Part shown: positions 35,423 through 45,047 of the stretch, piece after piece
How the letters are laid out: each line of letters begins with the position of its first letter
Numbering within the stretch: the stretch's first letter is position 1
Assembly (NCBI GenBank): GCA_963676875.1
Contig: OY781436.1
Coordinates: forward strand, 3,162,001-3,226,000
Source of the DNA: UBA6244 sp963676875
Lineage (GTDB): Bacteria > Bacteroidota > Bacteroidia > Bacteroidales > F082
DNA length: 64,000 bases
Direction of reading: 5' to 3'
Made by a program: the position numbers and the translations under genes
Notes under the pieces: model-generated
What the model saw: only the letters and a program-made list of their open reading frames with translations
The model's database searches: none
Told to the model about the DNA's origin: nothing

Positions 35423-36019
35423 CTAAAAAGCCTTTTTACTCAGTAGGTATTTGGCAAAATACTTGGCCGCTTTGGCATAACTTTCACCCACACGAGCGCC
35501 ACCGTCAAACACGGCAGTTCCCGGTGATTTCATAATGGTAAATTTGGCCATGACCTTTGTCGGATCTGCTGTTTCCACAAAAGTTACTGTCATGTTTACA
35601 GAAGCCCTTTTGCTCATTACGCCCACATTAAATCCTGGTTCGATAAAAGTGGTGTGTACGATCATAGTATAGGTCGTATTTTCACCATCTTCAAGTAAGA
35701 TAACCTCCTTTTTTTTCAATACGTCTTCAAAAAGATCGATAAACTTAGGTTGATAATGATCAACACGATCGCCATACCAGGCTTCTTTCCATTTTTCCCC
35801 CGATCCGGGTTCTTTTTCATCTGCATCGGCCATTTTCTTATCGATGTACTCGGCTTCAGTGCCTGCTCCAACTTTCATGTTTTCATCGTAGGTAAACTGA
35901 ACGCCAATTTCATCCTGACCTTTCAAAAATTTGAGATCTCCATCGACTAGTTTAATTTTTTGCGCTTGCATGTTTAAAGCAAAAACTAAGGAGATAAGGG
36001 CAATAAAATACTTTTTCAT
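35423..36019 (-). CDS. secreted protein of unknown function
   Basis: 198 aa with a clear signal peptide (1-19, MQAQ). It is rich in charged residues, with short beta-strand-like segments in the C-terminal half (NMTVTFVETADPTKVMAKFTI) and a conserved-looking GGARVGESYAKAAKYFAKYL near the end. I do not recognise the fold; similar proteins are found widely in Bacteroidota as hypothetical. Upstream there is a perfect 13-bp inverted repeat (36045-36080). Confidence 0.75.
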   Translation of the reverse strand: MKKYFIALISLVFALNMQAQKIKLVDGDLKFLKGQDEIGVQFTYDENMKVGAGTEAEYIDKKMADADEKEPGSGEKWKEAWYGDRVDHYQPKFIDLFEDVLKKKEVILLEDGENTTYTMIVHTTFIEPGFNVGVMSKRASVNMTVTFVETADPTKVMAKFTIMKSPGTAVFDGGARVGESYAKAAKYFAKYLLSKKAF

Positions 36020-36044
36020 GAGATATTAATTAGGTTTAGAAGGT

Positions 36045-36080
36045 AAAAATAAACTTTATTAAATAACAAAGTTTATTTTT
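36045..36080. promoter_or_regulatory. perfect 13-bp inverted repeat
   Basis: AAAAATAAACTTT (36045-36057) and its exact complement (36068-36080) with a 10-base spacer, 26 bases upstream of the secreted-protein gene start. On the minus strand it includes CTTTG near where a -7 box could lie, so it could be an operator; a bidirectional hairpin is an alternative. Confidence 0.45.
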
Positions 36081-36202
36081 TATAAAATTTTATCTACAAT
36101 TTATACCTCTCATTCTGTGGTTGTTATCCTTCAATCGTTGTTTTAGCGCACTCATCCACTTACATTGTTAGGAGGGAGACATGTTTAAACAGGCTCTTTT
36201 AT

Positions 36203-36210
36203 TAACTTTG
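36203..36210 (+). promoter_or_regulatory. -7 promoter box for the KamA gene
   Basis: TAACTTTG followed by C, with TTTA 16-20 bases upstream (36184-36187), matches a Bacteroidota promoter 28 bases before the start. Confidence 0.5.
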
Positions 36211-36238
36211 CATTCCTTTAATTTAAAATGCCATTGTT

Positions 36239-37810
36239 GTGAAACAAGATACTTTTTATTATTCTCCACGCCCATATCAATCCATCGAACTTTGGAAAAA
36301 CGTCACTCCTGAAGAATGGCAAAATCCTTTATGGCAAGATCGTAATGCCATCCGCGATGTAGAAACCTTGTCGAAAGTTATTAAACTCTCAGATTTTCAA
36401 AAATCCGAAATCAGGCGCACCCTTCAAATCATGAGTGAAGAAGGGAAAGAACCCATGCGCATCACACCCTATTACGCCACCCTGATGCAGGAAGACGTGT
36501 TCCATCCAACGATGTTGGATGGCGAAAAAGCAGCCATTCGTCTCGATCCCATTTTTTGGCAAAGTGTACCCACACCAGCTCATCTGATGTTTGCCGATGC
36601 CGGTAAAGAAGGCCTGATGGACGAAGGTAGCCGAAGCTATGGCACTGCCTACCAACGTTATCCCAACCGCGTGGCCTTTTTTGTGAGCGAAAATACGGCC
36701 TGTGCCTCCTATTGCACCCATTGTCAGCGGACCAAGTCTCTGGATGCCAGTACCTATATCAGTCGTGATGACATCCAAAAAGGACTTTTCTATATTTCGC
36801 ACAACACCAACATCGACGAAGTTTTGGTTACGGGAGGCGATGCCCTCCGAATTGGAGCCAAAAGACTTGGCTATATTCTGGAAGAACTCAGCCGCATTCC
36901 ACACCTCCGTTCTATCCGAATTGCTACCCGAGTACCGGTAGTGATGCCCATGGGCGTTACGGAAGAACTGTTGAACGTGATTGACCAATCGGCAAACAAA
37001 TACAATGAGGGGCCTGAGAAATATGTGTATTTTATGACACACATCAATCACTATCAGGAAATTACCGAAGAAATGCATGCTGCCGTTAAACGCATTCGGA
37101 AACACGGATATTCCATAAGAAACCAGACCGTTTTGTTGAAACATGTGAACGCCTATTACAAAACATTGGCCACCACTTTCAGGCGAATGTTTTGGATGGG
37201 TGTTGAACCTTACTATCTTCTCCAGTGCCACAAAGAAAAAGGATTGATGCACTTTATTACCCCCATTCAAATTGGTAAAATCTATATCAAAAACCTTCAA
37301 GGCTGGATTTCCGGGATCAACAAGCCTGTATTCGCGGCCAATGTGGAAGGTGGAGGAGGCAAAGTATTGCTGATGCCCTCAGGCCATGATACGGTACATT
37401 CGGGAGCCAACATCGAAGACAATATTTATGATGGTTCGGCATCGGTGCATACCTGGGATGGGCGCGTGATTGCCGATTATGAAGCACTAGGTCGCGCCAC
37501 ACGAGAAGAATATGATCAAGCAGTGGAAGTGATGAACAAATTCATTGGAAGGACAGGCTGCTTTTATCCCTGCCTCAACATCATCGACGAAGAAGGTGAA
37601 TACCTGGAAACCACCAATCGGGGTTGGGGATTGATGCCATCATTGAACAATGGAAAAAAAGCCGAGTTGCTCGAATATGAAGTGGGTGATGACCAGATGC
37701 CCCTAACCAATCCGGCATTGATTTCAGAAGAATTGGATGTGCTTTTTGAAAAATCCACCTTCGCCACAGACAAGAAACCGGATAAAAGGTTTTCGAGGAA
37801 GGGATTGTAG
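36239..37810 (+). CDS. KamA family radical SAM protein (lysine 2,3-aminomutase-like)
   Basis: 523 aa, GTG start. The 4Fe-4S/SAM motif CxxxCxxC is in ACASYCTHCQRTK (about residue 160). The family substrate/PLP region is represented by LLQCHKEKGLMHF and GKVLLMPSGHD. Characterised KamA enzymes move an amino group on lysine; many clostridial and Bacteroidota members work on glutamate or unknown substrates. This one is longer than KamA (about 416) by N- and C-terminal additions, so specificity is left open. Single gene, ended by a hairpin. Confidence 0.85.
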   Translation: MKQDTFYYSPRPYQSIELWKNVTPEEWQNPLWQDRNAIRDVETLSKVIKLSDFQKSEIRRTLQIMSEEGKEPMRITPYYATLMQEDVFHPTMLDGEKAAIRLDPIFWQSVPTPAHLMFADAGKEGLMDEGSRSYGTAYQRYPNRVAFFVSENTACASYCTHCQRTKSLDASTYISRDDIQKGLFYISHNTNIDEVLVTGGDALRIGAKRLGYILEELSRIPHLRSIRIATRVPVVMPMGVTEELLNVIDQSANKYNEGPEKYVYFMTHINHYQEITEEMHAAVKRIRKHGYSIRNQTVLLKHVNAYYKTLATTFRRMFWMGVEPYYLLQCHKEKGLMHFITPIQIGKIYIKNLQGWISGINKPVFAANVEGGGGKVLLMPSGHDTVHSGANIEDNIYDGSASVHTWDGRVIADYEALGRATREEYDQAVEVMNKFIGRTGCFYPCLNIIDEEGEYLETTNRGWGLMPSLNNGKKAELLEYEVGDDQMPLTNPALISEELDVLFEKSTFATDKKPDKRFSRKGL

Positions 37811-37838
37811 GGAGACTTGTTTTCTGTTGGGCATTAAA

Positions 37839-37869
37839 AAAGGGTTAACTTACTATAAGTCAACCCTTT
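37839..37869. terminator. bidirectional hairpin terminator
   Basis: AAAGGGTTAACTTA and TAAGTCAACCCTTT pair (12 of 13 positions) around a short loop; located between the KamA gene and the oppositely oriented tRNA-Leu. Confidence 0.7.
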
Positions 37870-37872
37870 ACG

Positions 37873-37957
37873 TACTCGAGGCGGGACTTGAACCCGCACG
37901 ACCGCAATGGTCATTGGATTTTAAGTCCAACGTGTCTACCAATTCCACCACTCGAGC
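37873..37957 (-). tRNA. tRNA-Leu(TAA)
   Basis: 85 nt. Acceptor stem GCTCGAG/CTCGAGT (terminal G-T), D-arm TGGTAGACA, anticodon stem-loop with TAA in GGACTTAAAATCC, long variable arm GACCATTGCGGTC and T-arm GGGTTCAAGTCCC. Discriminator A, as expected for leucine; CCA is not encoded. Confidence 0.96.
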
Positions 37958-38006
37958 CTATTTTTAAGAACAAATCCCGCACCCGCTAAACGGATCCGGG
38001 ATTTAT

Positions 38007-38080
<74 letters not shown>

Positions 38081-38203
38081 GTTTCCATCAAGGTTACCAT
38101 CTCGTGGTATCGTTTTTGGAGGTGCAAATGTAATACAATTTTTATTTATCCTCCAAAATTTTCTGAGAATTTTTTTCTGTTGCGAAAAATTTTCTCAACT
38201 CAC

Positions 38204-40825
38204 CTATTTTTCGGCATTTCCCAACAGTTTTTTAATTTCGTTCAGTTTCATCAAAGCCTCCACAGGTGTAAGCGTATCGATATTGGTATTCAGGATGTCA
38301 GCTTTAATTTGATGCAGCAACGGATCGTCGAGTTGTATAAAACTGAGTTGCATGTTCTCGGTTTCTCTGGTCTTTTTGATGGCTTCATTCAACGATTCGC
38401 TACTATGATTTTTTTCCAATACCTTCAGCATTTGTCGGGCACGTTCCACCACTTTCCGTGGCATTCCGGCCATTTCGGCCACATGGATTCCAAAACTGTG
38501 TTCACTTCCACCTTTTTTCAGCTTTCGCAAAAAAATCACCTTGTCGCCAATTTCTTTCACCGAAACATGATAATTTTTGATCCGCGACATGGTTTCTGCC
38601 ATCTCGTTAAGTTCATGATAGTGGGTAGCGAACAGCACTTTGGCGCGGTATGCCGGATGACTATGCAGGTATTCGGCGATGCTCCAGGCAATAGAAATTC
38701 CATCGTAAGTGCTTGTCCCACGACCAATTTCGTCCAGCAAAATCAAACTTCGGTTGGAAATATTGTTGAGGATGCTGGCCGTTTCGTTCATCTCCACCAT
38801 AAAGGTAGATTCGCCCGATGAAATGTTGTCAGATGCTCCTACCCTGGTAAACAGTTTATCGACCACCCCGATTTTCGCGGAAGCGGCAGGCACAAAACAG
38901 CCCATCTGAGCCAGCAGAACGATTAAAGCAGTTTGACGTAAAAGTGCCGACTTACCCGACATATTGGGTCCCGTAATCATGATGATTTGTTGCTTTCCAT
39001 GATCGAGATATACATCGTTGGCAATATAGCCTTCGCCCGGAGGTAGGTTTTTCTCAATAACGGGATGGCGACCCCCTTTGATATCGATGGTCAGATCCTC
39101 ATCCAAAACAGGACGTTTATAATTGTTATCCAACGAAATACGGGCAAACGAATCCAAACAGTCCAAACCTGCAATGAGCTTGGCATTGAGTTGTACGGGA
39201 TCCACAAAACCTGCGGAAAAATGCACCAACATCTCGAAGTATTTTTGTTCGAGAATGGTTATTTTTTCTTCGGCACCCAGGATTTTTTGTTCGTAAACTT
39301 TCAGTTCTTCGGTGATGTAACGTTCACTGCCTGTCAGGGTTTGCTTGCGGTGCCATTCCGGCGGAACTTTATCTTTGTGGGTGTTGGTCACTTCCAGATA
39401 GTAGCCAAACACATTGTTGAATCCAATCTTTAGAGAAGAAATTCCGGTACGCTCTATTTCCTGCTTGACCAACGATTTCAAAAAATCTTTGCCGCTTCCT
39501 GCCAGATTACGCAATTCGTCGAGCTCTCCCGAAACACCCTTGGCTATCACCTGACCTTTCGAAAGCAAGGCCGGAGGTTCTTCCATAAGTTCTTTGGTTA
39601 GTTTTTCTATGAGTACCGGACAATGATTGAGTTGATCAGCAATGGGTTTCAACGCTTCATGCCCTGTTTCCCTGCAAAGATTTTTCAGTCGCTCAACAGC
39701 CTGCAAAGCACGCTTCAATTGAACCAATTCACGTGGATTTACCCGATGGGTAGCCACTTTTGAAATCAAACGTTCAAGGTCACCTGTTTTCTTTATTTCG
39801 TCATGAATAAGTTTCTCAAAATCAGCTTTTTGCATAAAATAATCCACCACGTTTAGTCGGTCGTTGATAGATTTGATGTCTTTTAGCGGAAGCGTAATCC
39901 ATCGCCTCATCATGCGGGCACCCATGGGAGAAGCTGTATGATCGATGACATCTAACAAGGTAACGGCTCCGGGACTCAACGGTGCCACCAACTCCAAGTT
40001 GCGGATGGTAAATTTGTCGAGCCATACAAACCGTCCTTCATCAATGCGGCTGAGCTTGGTGATATGGTCAATTTTGTCGTGGTGTGTTTCGAGCAAATAA
40101 TGGATGCAGGCACCCGCGGCAATTACCCCTTTTTCAAGCGATTCTACGCCAAAACCCTTGAGTGATGTGGTTTTAAAATGCTTCAGCAACACTGTTTCGG
40201 CAAAATCTTCGCCAAAAACCCAGTCGTCGAAGAATGCCAAAAAATAACTATCTCCAAAATGCCGTTGAAACAAATTTCGGTTTTGTCTCTGCACCACGAC
40301 CTCGCTGGGTGAAAAACTCTGGAGCAACTTATCCACATACTCCAAACTACCCTCGGCCAAAAAAAACTCCCCGGTACTGATATCCACAAAACTCACCCCG
40401 GTCGCTCCTGAGGTAAGATGCACAGCAGCAAGAAAATTATTCTCCTTTTGCTCGAGCACATGATCATTCATGGTTACACCCGGAGTCACCAGTTCAGTTA
40501 CTCCCCGCTTAACAATTTTTTTGGTCAACTTGGGGTCTTCCAACTGATCGCAAATGGCCACCCGATGCCCGGCGCGCACCAACTTGGGAAGGTAGGTGTC
40601 CAGCGAGTGATGCGGAAATCCTGCCAATTCCACAAAAGAAGCAGCTCCATTTCTTCGTTTTGTTAACACAATTCCGAGAACGGCAGAAGCGCGAATGGCA
40701 TCAGTACCAAAGGTTTCATAAAAATCACCCACCCTAAACAAGAGCAAGGCATCCGGATATTTAGTTTTTATCTGGTTGTATTGCTTCATCAGCGGGGTTT
40801 CGACGTATTTTGATTCTTTGCTCAA
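38204..40825 (-). CDS. mutS: DNA mismatch repair protein MutS
   Basis: 873-aa mismatch-recognition ATPase. The N-terminal mismatch-binding domain has VGDFYETFG (Phe-x-Glu motif). Connector and lever domains follow. The C-terminal ATPase has Walker A TGPNMSGKSALLRQ (about residue 617), VEMNETASIL and Walker B ILLDEIGRGTSTYDG, ending in the helix-turn-helix dimer region. Full standard length. Monocistronic, transcribed from a box at 40840-40847 away from the methyltransferase gene. Confidence 0.96.
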   Translation of the reverse strand: MSKESKYVETPLMKQYNQIKTKYPDALLLFRVGDFYETFGTDAIRASAVLGIVLTKRRNGAASFVELAGFPHHSLDTYLPKLVRAGHRVAICDQLEDPKLTKKIVKRGVTELVTPGVTMNDHVLEQKENNFLAAVHLTSGATGVSFVDISTGEFFLAEGSLEYVDKLLQSFSPSEVVVQRQNRNLFQRHFGDSYFLAFFDDWVFGEDFAETVLLKHFKTTSLKGFGVESLEKGVIAAGACIHYLLETHHDKIDHITKLSRIDEGRFVWLDKFTIRNLELVAPLSPGAVTLLDVIDHTASPMGARMMRRWITLPLKDIKSINDRLNVVDYFMQKADFEKLIHDEIKKTGDLERLISKVATHRVNPRELVQLKRALQAVERLKNLCRETGHEALKPIADQLNHCPVLIEKLTKELMEEPPALLSKGQVIAKGVSGELDELRNLAGSGKDFLKSLVKQEIERTGISSLKIGFNNVFGYYLEVTNTHKDKVPPEWHRKQTLTGSERYITEELKVYEQKILGAEEKITILEQKYFEMLVHFSAGFVDPVQLNAKLIAGLDCLDSFARISLDNNYKRPVLDEDLTIDIKGGRHPVIEKNLPPGEGYIANDVYLDHGKQQIIMITGPNMSGKSALLRQTALIVLLAQMGCFVPAASAKIGVVDKLFTRVGASDNISSGESTFMVEMNETASILNNISNRSLILLDEIGRGTSTYDGISIAWSIAEYLHSHPAYRAKVLFATHYHELNEMAETMSRIKNYHVSVKEIGDKVIFLRKLKKGGSEHSFGIHVAEMAGMPRKVVERARQMLKVLEKNHSSESLNEAIKKTRETENMQLSFIQLDDPLLHQIKADILNTNIDTLTPVEALMKLNEIKKLLGNAEK

Positions 40826-40839
40826 TGTTTTTTTTCAAA

Positions 40840-40847
40840 CAAAGATA
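40840..40847 (-). promoter_or_regulatory. -7 promoter box for mutS
   Basis: On the minus strand TATCTTTG matches TAnnTTTG, 14 bases before the mutS start. Confidence 0.4.
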
Positions 40848-40880
40848 ATCAATGAGGTGGTTAGTTGACCATATCTGTTC

Positions 40881-40888
40881 TATTTTTG
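40881..40888 (+). promoter_or_regulatory. -7 promoter box for the RNA methyltransferase
   Basis: TATTTTTG followed by C matches TAnnTTTG, 18 bases before the ATG. Confidence 0.45.
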
Positions 40889-40906
40889 CCCCACAGACAA
40901 TGAATC

Positions 40907-41434
40907 ATGAGAAAACTAAAAAACGAAGAACTCAACAGGGTTTCGGTGGAAGCATATAAAAAGCAGCCAAAAACGCCCTTGGTGGTTGTGCTTGACAATA
41001 TTCGAAGCTTAAGTAATATTGGTTCGGTTTTCAGAACTTCAGATGCCCTGGCCATAGAAAAAATCATACTTTGCGGCATCACGGCTCAGCCCCCCCACCG
41101 TGAAATTCACAAAACTGCCCTTGGTGCCACCGAATCTGTCGAGTGGACGTATGAACATACTACCCTGGAAGCGGTAAAAAAACTTAGAAAATCGGGATAC
41201 CAAACCATCGCCATTGAACAAGCCGACCAAGCCATTTCGTTAATTGATTTTCAACCAATCAAAGGCAGAAAGTACGCCTTAATATTTGGTAATGAAATAC
41301 ATGGCGTGGACGACAAGGTTATTGATGAATGTGACCAATGCATTGAGATACCCCAGTGGGGAACCAAACACTCGTATAACATTAGCGTTGCGGCCGGAAT
41401 TGTACTTTGGGATATAAGCCTAAAATTGAAATAG
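40907..41434 (+). CDS. RNA 2'-O-methyltransferase, SpoU/TrmH family
   Basis: 175-aa SPOUT methyltransferase. Motif 1 LDNIRSLSNIGSVFRTSDA (Asn and Arg), motif 2 IFGNEIHGV and motif 3 IPQWGTKHSYNISVAAG are clear. The trefoil knot and SAM site are formed by motifs 2 and 3. It methylates a ribose in tRNA or rRNA; exact site not deducible. The short length without an N-terminal substrate domain resembles TrmL/TrmH-like proteins. Confidence 0.9.
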   Translation: MRKLKNEELNRVSVEAYKKQPKTPLVVVLDNIRSLSNIGSVFRTSDALAIEKIILCGITAQPPHREIHKTALGATESVEWTYEHTTLEAVKKLRKSGYQTIAIEQADQAISLIDFQPIKGRKYALIFGNEIHGVDDKVIDECDQCIEIPQWGTKHSYNISVAAGIVLWDISLKLK

Positions 41435-41583
41435 TTATATCTATACGTAACCAAAATATTAATTGTGCGTAAAAACTGTAATAATTGGTGACTCATATGT
41501 ATATTTTACTATTTTTGCTTAATTAACGAATCACTAAAATTGATTAATAACCTGAAATCATCTTAGTTGAACAATAAAATAAT

Positions 41584-41591
41584 TAAATTTG
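41584..41591 (+). promoter_or_regulatory. -7 promoter box for the OmpA/TPR gene
   Basis: TAAATTTG followed by C, 31 bases before the ATG. A second candidate (TTGG 41485-41488, 21-base spacer, TATTTTTG 41510-41517) would give a leader of about 105 bases; both may be used. Confidence 0.5.
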
Positions 41592-41622
41592 CAAATAATA
41601 ATTCTACAATAATTTTACTATC

Positions 41623-44124
41623 ATGAAAAAAGCGTATTCTTTATTTACCAAAGCTCTGATCTTTAGCTTGATCTCAGCTTTACCTTTAACATTCTATGCT
41701 CAGGAAGCAGGGGATGCCAAAGTTGAAAAAAAGGAAAAAACAAGCTCCTCTTTTTCTCCGTTCTGGTTTGTTGGAGCTGAAATTGGGCCTACATGGTCGC
41801 ATGCTGACTTGAGCCAATACAACTTTGCTCCTGATTTCGGCCATACAAATATCAATGGCGCACTCAGTCTTGGTCGTCAACTAACATCCGTGTTCAGCGC
41901 ATATGTTGATGTGGACAGAGGCTTTTTTGAAGGCGAAAAAAAGAATGTACCTACCATGTCGGTGCCCGGTGCACAATGGGGGCGTGATATGCGTTTCGAA
42001 GCTGACTATTATGGCGGTAGCCTTAATGTGGGAATCAATATTTCAAATCTGATTTCAGGTTATCATGACCGTTTGGTAGATCTTGAAGCTCACTTAGGAT
42101 TTGGTCAAACGCAGTGGAAATCAACAACCTATGACCTAACCACAGATAACGCCATTGCGTCAAATGGACAAAAAGGAACAAAATCAGGCGGAACCGGAAA
42201 TGGTATTAGCGACAGAAACATTGATTACATCGCTCCCGTTGGGTTGAATGTAAATTTCAATGTAAGCGAAAAATGGGATATCTACGGAGACTACTCCTAT
42301 GTTTACATGGACACCGACTATGCCGATGGTGTACTTCACGGTGCTCAGGAAGTAAAACATGATGTTTACTCACACTTCAATATTGGTGCCCGCTACAAAT
42401 TTGGCGGAAATAAAACCAAGAAAATGGCTTCCAACTTTGAGAAAGTTGAGCTGACAGCCACCCCCGATCCATTGGAAGAAAGAGGCGACAGCGTGATGGT
42501 AACTATTAAAGGTGTATTCCCTCCAAAGTATTTCGACAAAAAAGCTGTGATGTGCTTTGCTCCCGTTCTGACATACGAAGGCGGACAAGCCACTTTCCCT
42601 CCGATGAAGTTTAAAGGTGAAGATGTAGCCGGCGACGGAACTTTGATTAATTACAGCAATGGTGGAGCTTTTACCTATACCGGAAAAATTCCTTACGACC
42701 CTGCAATGAATGTAGCCGAACTGGAAGTAGCTCCTGTTATTTACACATACAACGGCGAAACTTACGAATCATGCGAAGCTGCTCAAAATGCCAAAGGCGC
42801 CATTCAGGTTCCCGCACGTAAAATGGCCGACGGTACCATCCACACCTCTAACTATTACAGAGACAGTGAAGTATTGGCTTGGGCACCGGATGCTTACGAA
42901 AAAGAAACCATCAGCTCACAAAAATCTAATTTGTTCTATCAGGTAAATCTTGCTCAACTGAACATGAAACTTCCCCTGAACAAAAAAGATGAAAACTATA
43001 ACGCCTTGAACAACAATCTTACAGATGTTGAAAAAGGATGGAAAATCAAAGATGTGACCATTAATGGTTGGGCTTCACCTGAAGGAGAAGAAACCTTTAA
43101 CGAAGGCTTGTCACAGCGTCGTGCAGAAACTGCTCAAAAATATATGGCAAACAGGTTCAAGAAAGCAGCCAAAAAGAACGCAGCCATTGATGCCGATAAC
43201 ATAAACTACGTTGTTAAATCGAACGGTCCTGATTGGAACGGATTTATGACCGCGGTAAAGGGTTCATCCATCCAAGATAAGAGCGCGATTTTGAATGTGA
43301 TCAATTCAGCCGGACAGAGCAAAAAGGAAGAAGAAATCAGAAACATGATTTTGATTTATCCCGAAATCGAACGCGACATTCTTCCTCCATTAAGACGTGC
43401 TGAAATTGTAGTAAACACCTACATGCCAAAGAAAACTGATGCAGAAATTGCTCAACTTTCTACCACTAATCCAAGTGCATTGGATATGGAAGAATTGTTC
43501 TACGCAGCTACTTTAACTGACGACAATGGAAATAAGAGACTCATTTATGGTTCGATTATCGAATTCTATCCCAAATGCTGGAGATCACTCAACAATGCTG
43601 CAGCCGTTGAACTGGAAGAAGGTAATCTGGAAATAGCCAAAGACCTGTTGATGAAAGCTGTTGAATTGAATGAAAATTCATATGAAGTACGCAACAACAT
43701 GGGTGCTTATCACATGATGACAGGTGATTATTTGTCAGCTGAAAAATGCTATACCAAAGCTCAAAGTCTGGGTGGCGACGAAAATTACAACCTGGGTATC
43801 GTGAATATCGCCAAAGGTGACTACGCCAAAGCTGAAATGTTGCTGAAGGGTGCCAACTGTGATTTCAACAAAGGTTTGGCTCAATTGCTCAACGGAAACA
43901 ATGCCGGTGCAGAAGCAACCTTCAAATGTGCTCCTCAGGATGCAGAAACCATGTACCTGATGGCCATTACCGGTGCACGTTCTGGCAACAAATCCATGAT
44001 GCTTGAGTACCTTGGTAAATCAATTAAAGCTGATCCAGAAGTAGCTACCATGGCTGCCATGGACAGAGAATTCCTGAAATATTACAACGAACCTGAATTT
44101 CAGGCTCTGGTAAATATGAAGTAG
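41623..44124 (+). CDS. outer-membrane protein with OmpA-like and TPR domains
   Basis: 833 aa. A signal peptide (1-26, TFYAQ) precedes a beta-barrel-like N-terminal domain (about 45-265, alternating strands with aromatic ends, ending IGARYKFG). A beta-sandwich middle region follows (about 270-420), then an OmpA-like peptidoglycan-binding segment (about 440-600; INGWASPEGEETFNEGLSQR). The C-terminus (about 640-833) has tetratricopeptide repeats (NNAAAVELEEGNLEIAKDLL, MGAYHMMTGDYLSAEKCY). Such proteins link the outer membrane to the wall and are highly expressed in Bacteroidota. Single gene with a strong terminator. Confidence 0.82.
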   Translation: MKKAYSLFTKALIFSLISALPLTFYAQEAGDAKVEKKEKTSSSFSPFWFVGAEIGPTWSHADLSQYNFAPDFGHTNINGALSLGRQLTSVFSAYVDVDRGFFEGEKKNVPTMSVPGAQWGRDMRFEADYYGGSLNVGINISNLISGYHDRLVDLEAHLGFGQTQWKSTTYDLTTDNAIASNGQKGTKSGGTGNGISDRNIDYIAPVGLNVNFNVSEKWDIYGDYSYVYMDTDYADGVLHGAQEVKHDVYSHFNIGARYKFGGNKTKKMASNFEKVELTATPDPLEERGDSVMVTIKGVFPPKYFDKKAVMCFAPVLTYEGGQATFPPMKFKGEDVAGDGTLINYSNGGAFTYTGKIPYDPAMNVAELEVAPVIYTYNGETYESCEAAQNAKGAIQVPARKMADGTIHTSNYYRDSEVLAWAPDAYEKETISSQKSNLFYQVNLAQLNMKLPLNKKDENYNALNNNLTDVEKGWKIKDVTINGWASPEGEETFNEGLSQRRAETAQKYMANRFKKAAKKNAAIDADNINYVVKSNGPDWNGFMTAVKGSSIQDKSAILNVINSAGQSKKEEEIRNMILIYPEIERDILPPLRRAEIVVNTYMPKKTDAEIAQLSTTNPSALDMEELFYAATLTDDNGNKRLIYGSIIEFYPKCWRSLNNAAAVELEEGNLEIAKDLLMKAVELNENSYEVRNNMGAYHMMTGDYLSAEKCYTKAQSLGGDENYNLGIVNIAKGDYAKAEMLLKGANCDFNKGLAQLLNGNNAGAEATFKCAPQDAETMYLMAITGARSGNKSMMLEYLGKSIKADPEVATMAAMDREFLKYYNEPEFQALVNMK

Positions 44125-44141
44125 AAATTGCTTTTTTCAAG

Positions 44142-44180
44142 AAGAAAGCCCTGCCAATTTGGTAGGGCTTTCTTTTTTTA
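44142..44180 (+). terminator. strong rho-independent terminator
   Basis: AGAAAGCCCTGCC, loop AATTT, GGTAGGGCTTTCT (13-bp stem, one wobble) followed by seven T; directly downstream of the OmpA/TPR gene. Confidence 0.9.
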
Positions 44181-44195
44181 TGGCAAGTAGGGCAG

Positions 44196-44316
44196 TAATA
44201 CCGATTATGAATTGAAATGAGCTTTAAGTTCGCTTCGCTCCTGAAACCTCTTCAATTCTATATCGGCATTATACATAAACAGCGTAGTGCTAACTTCAAT
44301 TTATAATTGGTATAAG
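44196..44316 (+). repeat. MITE-like dispersed element, copy 1
   Basis: About 121 bp. The first 76 bp are bounded by imperfect terminal inverted repeats (TAATACCGAT..GAATTGAA and, inverted, TAATGCCGAT..GAATTGAA). A second copy, inverted, lies at 60352-60471 with about 90% identity and one indel. No coding capacity. A further 27 bases of flanking DNA to the kinase gene show nothing. Confidence 0.75.
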
Positions 44317-44403
44317 TTGCATGCAGGAATGTTAGCTTATGCCCATTGCCTTATTGAAAACTCGGAAACAAATTTCGCCATGAATTCCGTGAAAAGTAAT
44401 CCG

Positions 44404-45036
44404 TTAAAAAGTAATTCGATGGATACCCGGTTTGTAATCCTGATGAATGACATCCAGAATTTTTTGGTAATCTTCTCTGTTTTGAACAAAGTCGAGCTGA
44501 TTGGTGTCAAGAATTAACGTGGTGAGTTGTGGTTGTTGCCGGATAAATTCAAAATAGCCCTCCTGAATTTTATCAAGGTAATCGTCCTGAATTTCCAACT
44601 CGTATTCGCGACCACGCTTGCGTATGTTTTGTTGCAGTTTGGGTGTTTTTACATAGAGGTAGATGAACAAATCAGGTTTGGGAAGCTGCTGGTTAACAAT
44701 ATTAAAAAACCTCACATACAATGCCAACTCAGCAGGAGGTAAAGTTTTTTGAGCAAAAATTAAGGACTTCACCACGAAATAGTCTGAGATGGTAAAGGTT
44801 TTAAACATATCCTGAGTTCCCAACTGGTCAGACAGCTGCTGATATCGCGAGGCTAAAAACGACATTTCCAGGGGAAAGGCGTATTTTTCCTGATCTTTAT
44901 AAAATTTAGGAAGGAAAGCATTATCCTCAAATTGTTCCAGAATGAGTTTGGCATTGTATTGCTCGGCAATCATGGTGGCCAGACTAGTTTTGCCGGCTCC
45001 AATATTTCCCTCAATGGCAATAAAATTGTACTTCAT
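44404..45036 (-). CDS. deoxynucleoside kinase
   Basis: 210-aa cytoplasmic kinase of the deoxyadenosine/deoxyguanosine kinase family. P-loop IEGNIGAGKTS at residues 8-18, substrate residues in LEQFEDNAFLPKFY, TISDYFV in place of the DRS-type motif, and a LID region KRGREYE near residue 160. It phosphorylates deoxynucleosides for salvage. It follows folK by 11 bases and so is co-transcribed with it, a pairing common in Bacteroidota. Confidence 0.87.
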   Translation of the reverse strand: MKYNFIAIEGNIGAGKTSLATMIAEQYNAKLILEQFEDNAFLPKFYKDQEKYAFPLEMSFLASRYQQLSDQLGTQDMFKTFTISDYFVVKSLIFAQKTLPPAELALYVRFFNIVNQQLPKPDLFIYLYVKTPKLQQNIRKRGREYELEIQDDYLDKIQEGYFEFIRQQPQLTTLILDTNQLDFVQNREDYQKILDVIHQDYKPGIHRITF

Positions 45037-45047
45037 CCTTGTTCGAT

